A DNA stretch of 64,000 bases from Leucobacter allii (GTDB lineage: Bacteria > Actinomycetota > Actinomycetes > Actinomycetales > Microbacteriaceae): contig NZ_CP095045.1 in assembly GCF_022919155.1 (NCBI RefSeq), forward strand, positions 372,001 through 436,000, given 5' to 3'. Below, piece after piece: positions 61,750 through 64,000 of this stretch (position 1 is the first letter of the stretch; every line of letters starts with the position of its first letter). The notes beneath the pieces are model-generated. The model made no database searches. It was not told the origin of the DNA and saw nothing but the letters and a program-made list of their open reading frames with translations. The position numbers and the translations under genes are program-made.

Positions 61750-63147
61750 ATGGGCGACTACACCGATCTGCACGGGGCCGAGCAGAGCTTCGGCGATACC
61801 GAGGCGCAGCGCGCGGTGCGCGAGAATGACCGCCAGTACGTCTTCCACTCCTGGTCGGCGCAGGGTCAGATCGACCCGCTCCCGATCGCCAAGGGTGAGG
61901 GCGTGCGCTTCTGGGACTACGACGGTACGGAGTACCTCGACTTCTCCTCGCAGCTCGTCAACCTCAACCTCGGCCATCAGCACCCTGGTCTCGTGCGCGC
62001 GATCCAGGAGCAGGCCGGCCGGCTCGCCACCATCCAGCCCGCGATGGCCAACGACGTGCGCGGCGAGCTCGCCAAGCGCATCGTCGAGCACTCCTTCGAC
62101 GGCGCGCGCTCCGTGTTCTTCACGAACGGCGGCGCCGACGCCAACGAGTACGCCGTGCGCATGGCGCGCCACCACACCGGCCGCCAGAAGGTCCTCGCCC
62201 GCTACCGCTCCTACCACGGCTCGACGTCGACCGCGATCACGCTGACGGGGGAGCCGCGCCGCTGGGCGAACGGCACGCTCGACTCGGGCATCGTGCACTT
62301 CTTCGGCCCTTACCCGTACCGCTCGGCGTTCTACGCTGAGACCCCCGAGCAGGAGACGGAGCGCGCGCTCGCGCACCTCAGGCAGACCATCGAGCTCGAG
62401 GGGCCGAGCACCATCGCCGCGATCATCCTCGAGAGCGTCACCGGCACCAACGGCATCCTGATCCCGACTCCCGGCTACCTCGAGGGCGTACGCGCGCTCT
62501 GCGACGAGCACGGGATCCTGCTCATCGCCGACGAAGTCATGGCCGGCTTCGGCCGCACGGGCGAGTGGTTCGCGTTCCAGGCCTTCGACGTGCAGCCCGA
62601 CCTCGTGACCTTCGCGAAGGGCGTCAACTCGGGCTACGTGCCGCTCGGCGGCGTCGTCATCTCCGAGGCGATCCACGAGACCTTCGCCGACAAGCCGTTC
62701 CCCGGCGGGCTCACCTACAGCGGGCACCCGCTGGGCGCCGCGGCCGGCGTCGCGACCTTCGACATCTTCGCCGAGGAGGGCATCCTCGAGCGGGTGAAGG
62801 ATCTCGGCGAGCGGGTCGTGGGACCGCGCCTGCGCGAGATGGCCGAGAAGCACCCCTCGGTCGGCGAGGTGCGCGGCACCGGCCTGTTCTGGGCGATCGA
62901 GCTCGTGATCGACCGCGAGACGCGCGAGCCGCTCGTGCCGTTCAACGCCGCCGGCGCGGCGGGCGCGCCGTTTGCGAAGGTCGTCGCGGCGTGCAAGGCC
63001 GCGGGCCTCTGGCCGTTCGCCGCGGGCAACCGCCTGCAGGTCGCGCCGCCGCTCATTATCTCCGAGGAGGATTTGCGCGCGGGCCTCGACATCATCGACG
63101 CGGCGCTCGACGTCGCCGATGCGGAGGCCGCCGCGCTGCGCGCGTAG
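61750..63147 (+). CDS. Class III PLP-dependent aminotransferase (omega-amino acid type)
   Basis: A 465-residue aminotransferase. YLDFSSQLVNLNLGHQHPGLV, FFTNGGADANEYAVRMARHHTGRQKVL, YHGSTSTAITLTG, LLIADEVMAGFGRTGEWFA and the Schiff-base lysine in LVTFAKGVNSGYVPLGGV are intact. Members of this group move the amino group of beta-alanine, GABA or similar omega-amines to pyruvate. The pairing with mmsA favours beta-alanine. ATG 61750 follows GAAGGGG. Confidence 0.92.
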   Translation: MGDYTDLHGAEQSFGDTEAQRAVRENDRQYVFHSWSAQGQIDPLPIAKGEGVRFWDYDGTEYLDFSSQLVNLNLGHQHPGLVRAIQEQAGRLATIQPAMANDVRGELAKRIVEHSFDGARSVFFTNGGADANEYAVRMARHHTGRQKVLARYRSYHGSTSTAITLTGEPRRWANGTLDSGIVHFFGPYPYRSAFYAETPEQETERALAHLRQTIELEGPSTIAAIILESVTGTNGILIPTPGYLEGVRALCDEHGILLIADEVMAGFGRTGEWFAFQAFDVQPDLVTFAKGVNSGYVPLGGVVISEAIHETFADKPFPGGLTYSGHPLGAAAGVATFDIFAEEGILERVKDLGERVVGPRLREMAEKHPSVGEVRGTGLFWAIELVIDRETREPLVPFNAAGAAGAPFAKVVAACKAAGLWPFAAGNRLQVAPPLIISEEDLRAGLDIIDAALDVADAEAAALRA

Positions 63148-63161
63148 GCGTCTCCGATCAG

Positions 63162-63198
63162 CGGCGCCCGTCGATCCCCAGCGGATCGACGGGCGCCG
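63162..63198 (+). terminator. Terminator hairpin after the aminotransferase
   Basis: A perfect 16-bp stem, CGGCGCCCGTCGATCC (63162-63177) with its complement at 63183-63198, and a 5-base loop starts 15 bases after the stop. It probably terminates both this gene and the convergent one. Confidence 0.75.
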
Positions 63199-63258
63199 CG
63201 GCGCGTCCGGGGCCGGCGGGATCCCGGCGCCCCCGGCCGCCTGGCCGTGCCCGCGAGC

Positions 63259-63906
63259 CTAGGCCGGGTCCTGCGGCTCCGGCATGACCCCCGTCCCGGG
63301 GGCGCCGGGCAGCGGGGCGTACCGCAGCTGCACCGCCCCCGCGTCGCCGCTCCTCGGGGGCTCGATGAGGCGGAGGTTCGTGGGCGCCGCTCCCGCGGGG
63401 AAGACGGTGCGCCCCTCGCCGAGCACGATCGGGTACACCCAGAGGCAGAGTTCGTCGAACAGTCGCTCGGCGACCAGGGTCTGCACCAGGTCGATGCTCC
63501 CGACCACGTGGATCTCGCGGTGGCGCTCCCGCAGCGCGTCGAGCTCGGCGGCCAGGTCGTCGCCGACCCGCGTGGTGCCGGCCCAGGGCGCGGGCACCGC
63601 GGGATCGCGGGACGCGAGGTACTTGGGCACGGCGTTGAAGGTGCGCCCGACCGGGTTGTCCGCGTGCAGGGGCCAGTAGCCGGCGAAGATCTCGTAGGTG
63701 CGCCGGCCGAGCAGCAGCGCGTCCATCCGCCCGACGTAGTCGAGCACCGCGCCTCCGACCATGTCGTCGTCGATCGGGGCCTGCCAGCCGCCGAAGCGGA
63801 ACCCGCCGCGCGGATCCTCCTCGGGACCGCCCGGGGCCTGAGCGACGCCGTCGAGCGTGGTGAACAGATCGATGACGATGCGCCCGGTGCGCGCCGATGC
63901 TCCCAT
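63259..63906 (-). CDS. Dihydrofolate-reductase-like (RibD C-terminal domain) protein
   Basis: A 215-residue protein of the RibD/DHFR-fold group. RIVIDLFTTLDGVAQAPGGPEEDPRGGFRFGGWQ, LLLGRRTYEIFAGYWP, NAVPKYLASRD, IHVVGSIDLVQTLVAERLFDELCLWVYPIVLGEGRTVFP follow the family order. The fold binds NADPH, but these stand-alone proteins mostly lack a known substrate. ATG 63906 has GGAGGAG upstream. No link to the neighbouring catabolic genes is evident. The remaining 94 bp to the window end show no gene. Confidence 0.88.
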   Translation of the reverse strand: MGASARTGRIVIDLFTTLDGVAQAPGGPEEDPRGGFRFGGWQAPIDDDMVGGAVLDYVGRMDALLLGRRTYEIFAGYWPLHADNPVGRTFNAVPKYLASRDPAVPAPWAGTTRVGDDLAAELDALRERHREIHVVGSIDLVQTLVAERLFDELCLWVYPIVLGEGRTVFPAGAAPTNLRLIEPPRSGDAGAVQLRYAPLPGAPGTGVMPEPQDPA

Positions 63907-64000
63907 GGTCGTCTCCTCCGGCGGACGCGGCGCATGCGGCGCCGCGCGGTCTCACACGAGCGGTCGCCCGCTGTCTCGCATGATCCTCGTCACCTCGCGC

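Overview
The window is a chromosomal segment of a very high-GC Gram-positive actinobacterium. GTG starts, GTGA/ATGA start-stop overlaps, TwinArg and lipobox signals, long three-letter codon bias towards G/C in third positions, and the gene set (NAD(P)H-quinone dehydrogenase of the LpdA type, actinobacterial-length Maf, SdhCDAB, PucR regulators) all fit Microbacteriaceae; a Leucobacter-like organism is my best guess, but that is inference from gene content, not a measured placement. No rRNA, tRNA, CRISPR array, transposase or phage gene was seen.

Layout. 1-3284: a divergent partial gene, a GntR/FCD regulator with a coupled cache-domain protein, and mannose-1-phosphate guanylyltransferase. 3285-6814: the complete succinate dehydrogenase operon sdhCDAB. 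6866-9910: a BrkB/YihY membrane protein and an unusual ECF sigma factor fused to a zinc-finger anti-sigma-like segment, membrane segments and an exported-looking tail. 10334-13705: a three-gene export operon (beta-helix lipoprotein, second lipoprotein, Tat-exported DyP peroxidase). 13852-18276: a 1474-residue repeat-containing surface protein. 18356-22816: thymidine phosphorylase, NAD(P)H-hydrate dehydratase and phosphomannomutase/phosphoglucomutase.

23097-45846 is an amine/polyamine catabolic region: a PucR regulator and flavin amine oxidase divergent from a first Pot-type ABC transporter; an MFS importer; a TetR-controlled M24 hydrolase divergent from a second Pot-type ABC transporter followed by a cupin and an acetylpolyamine-amidohydrolase-type deacetylase; an XRE-cupin (PuuR-like) regulator with a PuuB-like oxidase, a cupin and an amidohydrolase; and a second amine oxidase. 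46587-57742 returns to core genes: purine nucleoside phosphorylase, a long Orn/Lys/Arg decarboxylase, a SIP-domain protein behind a possible iron box, LpdA-type quinone reductase coupled to a cupredoxin, an RNA m5U methyltransferase, a TetR-ABC exporter unit and Maf. 58172-63147 carries a second PucR regulator divergent from methylmalonate/malonate-semialdehyde dehydrogenase and a class III aminotransferase, which would finish beta-alanine (a polyamine breakdown product) to acetyl-CoA. A RibD/DHFR-like protein ends the window.

Together the genes read as uptake (two Pot ABC systems, MFS), deacetylation, oxidative deamination (three flavin oxidases), and aldehyde/amino-acid disposal (aminotransferase, MmsA), each module with its own local regulator. 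The flanking core genes follow the ancient actinobacterial order sdh - deoA - pmm - pnp - lpdA - maf, into which the amine region appears inserted. Intergenic DNA is rich in palindromes: shared operators, strong hairpins and at least two families of repeated palindromic elements.
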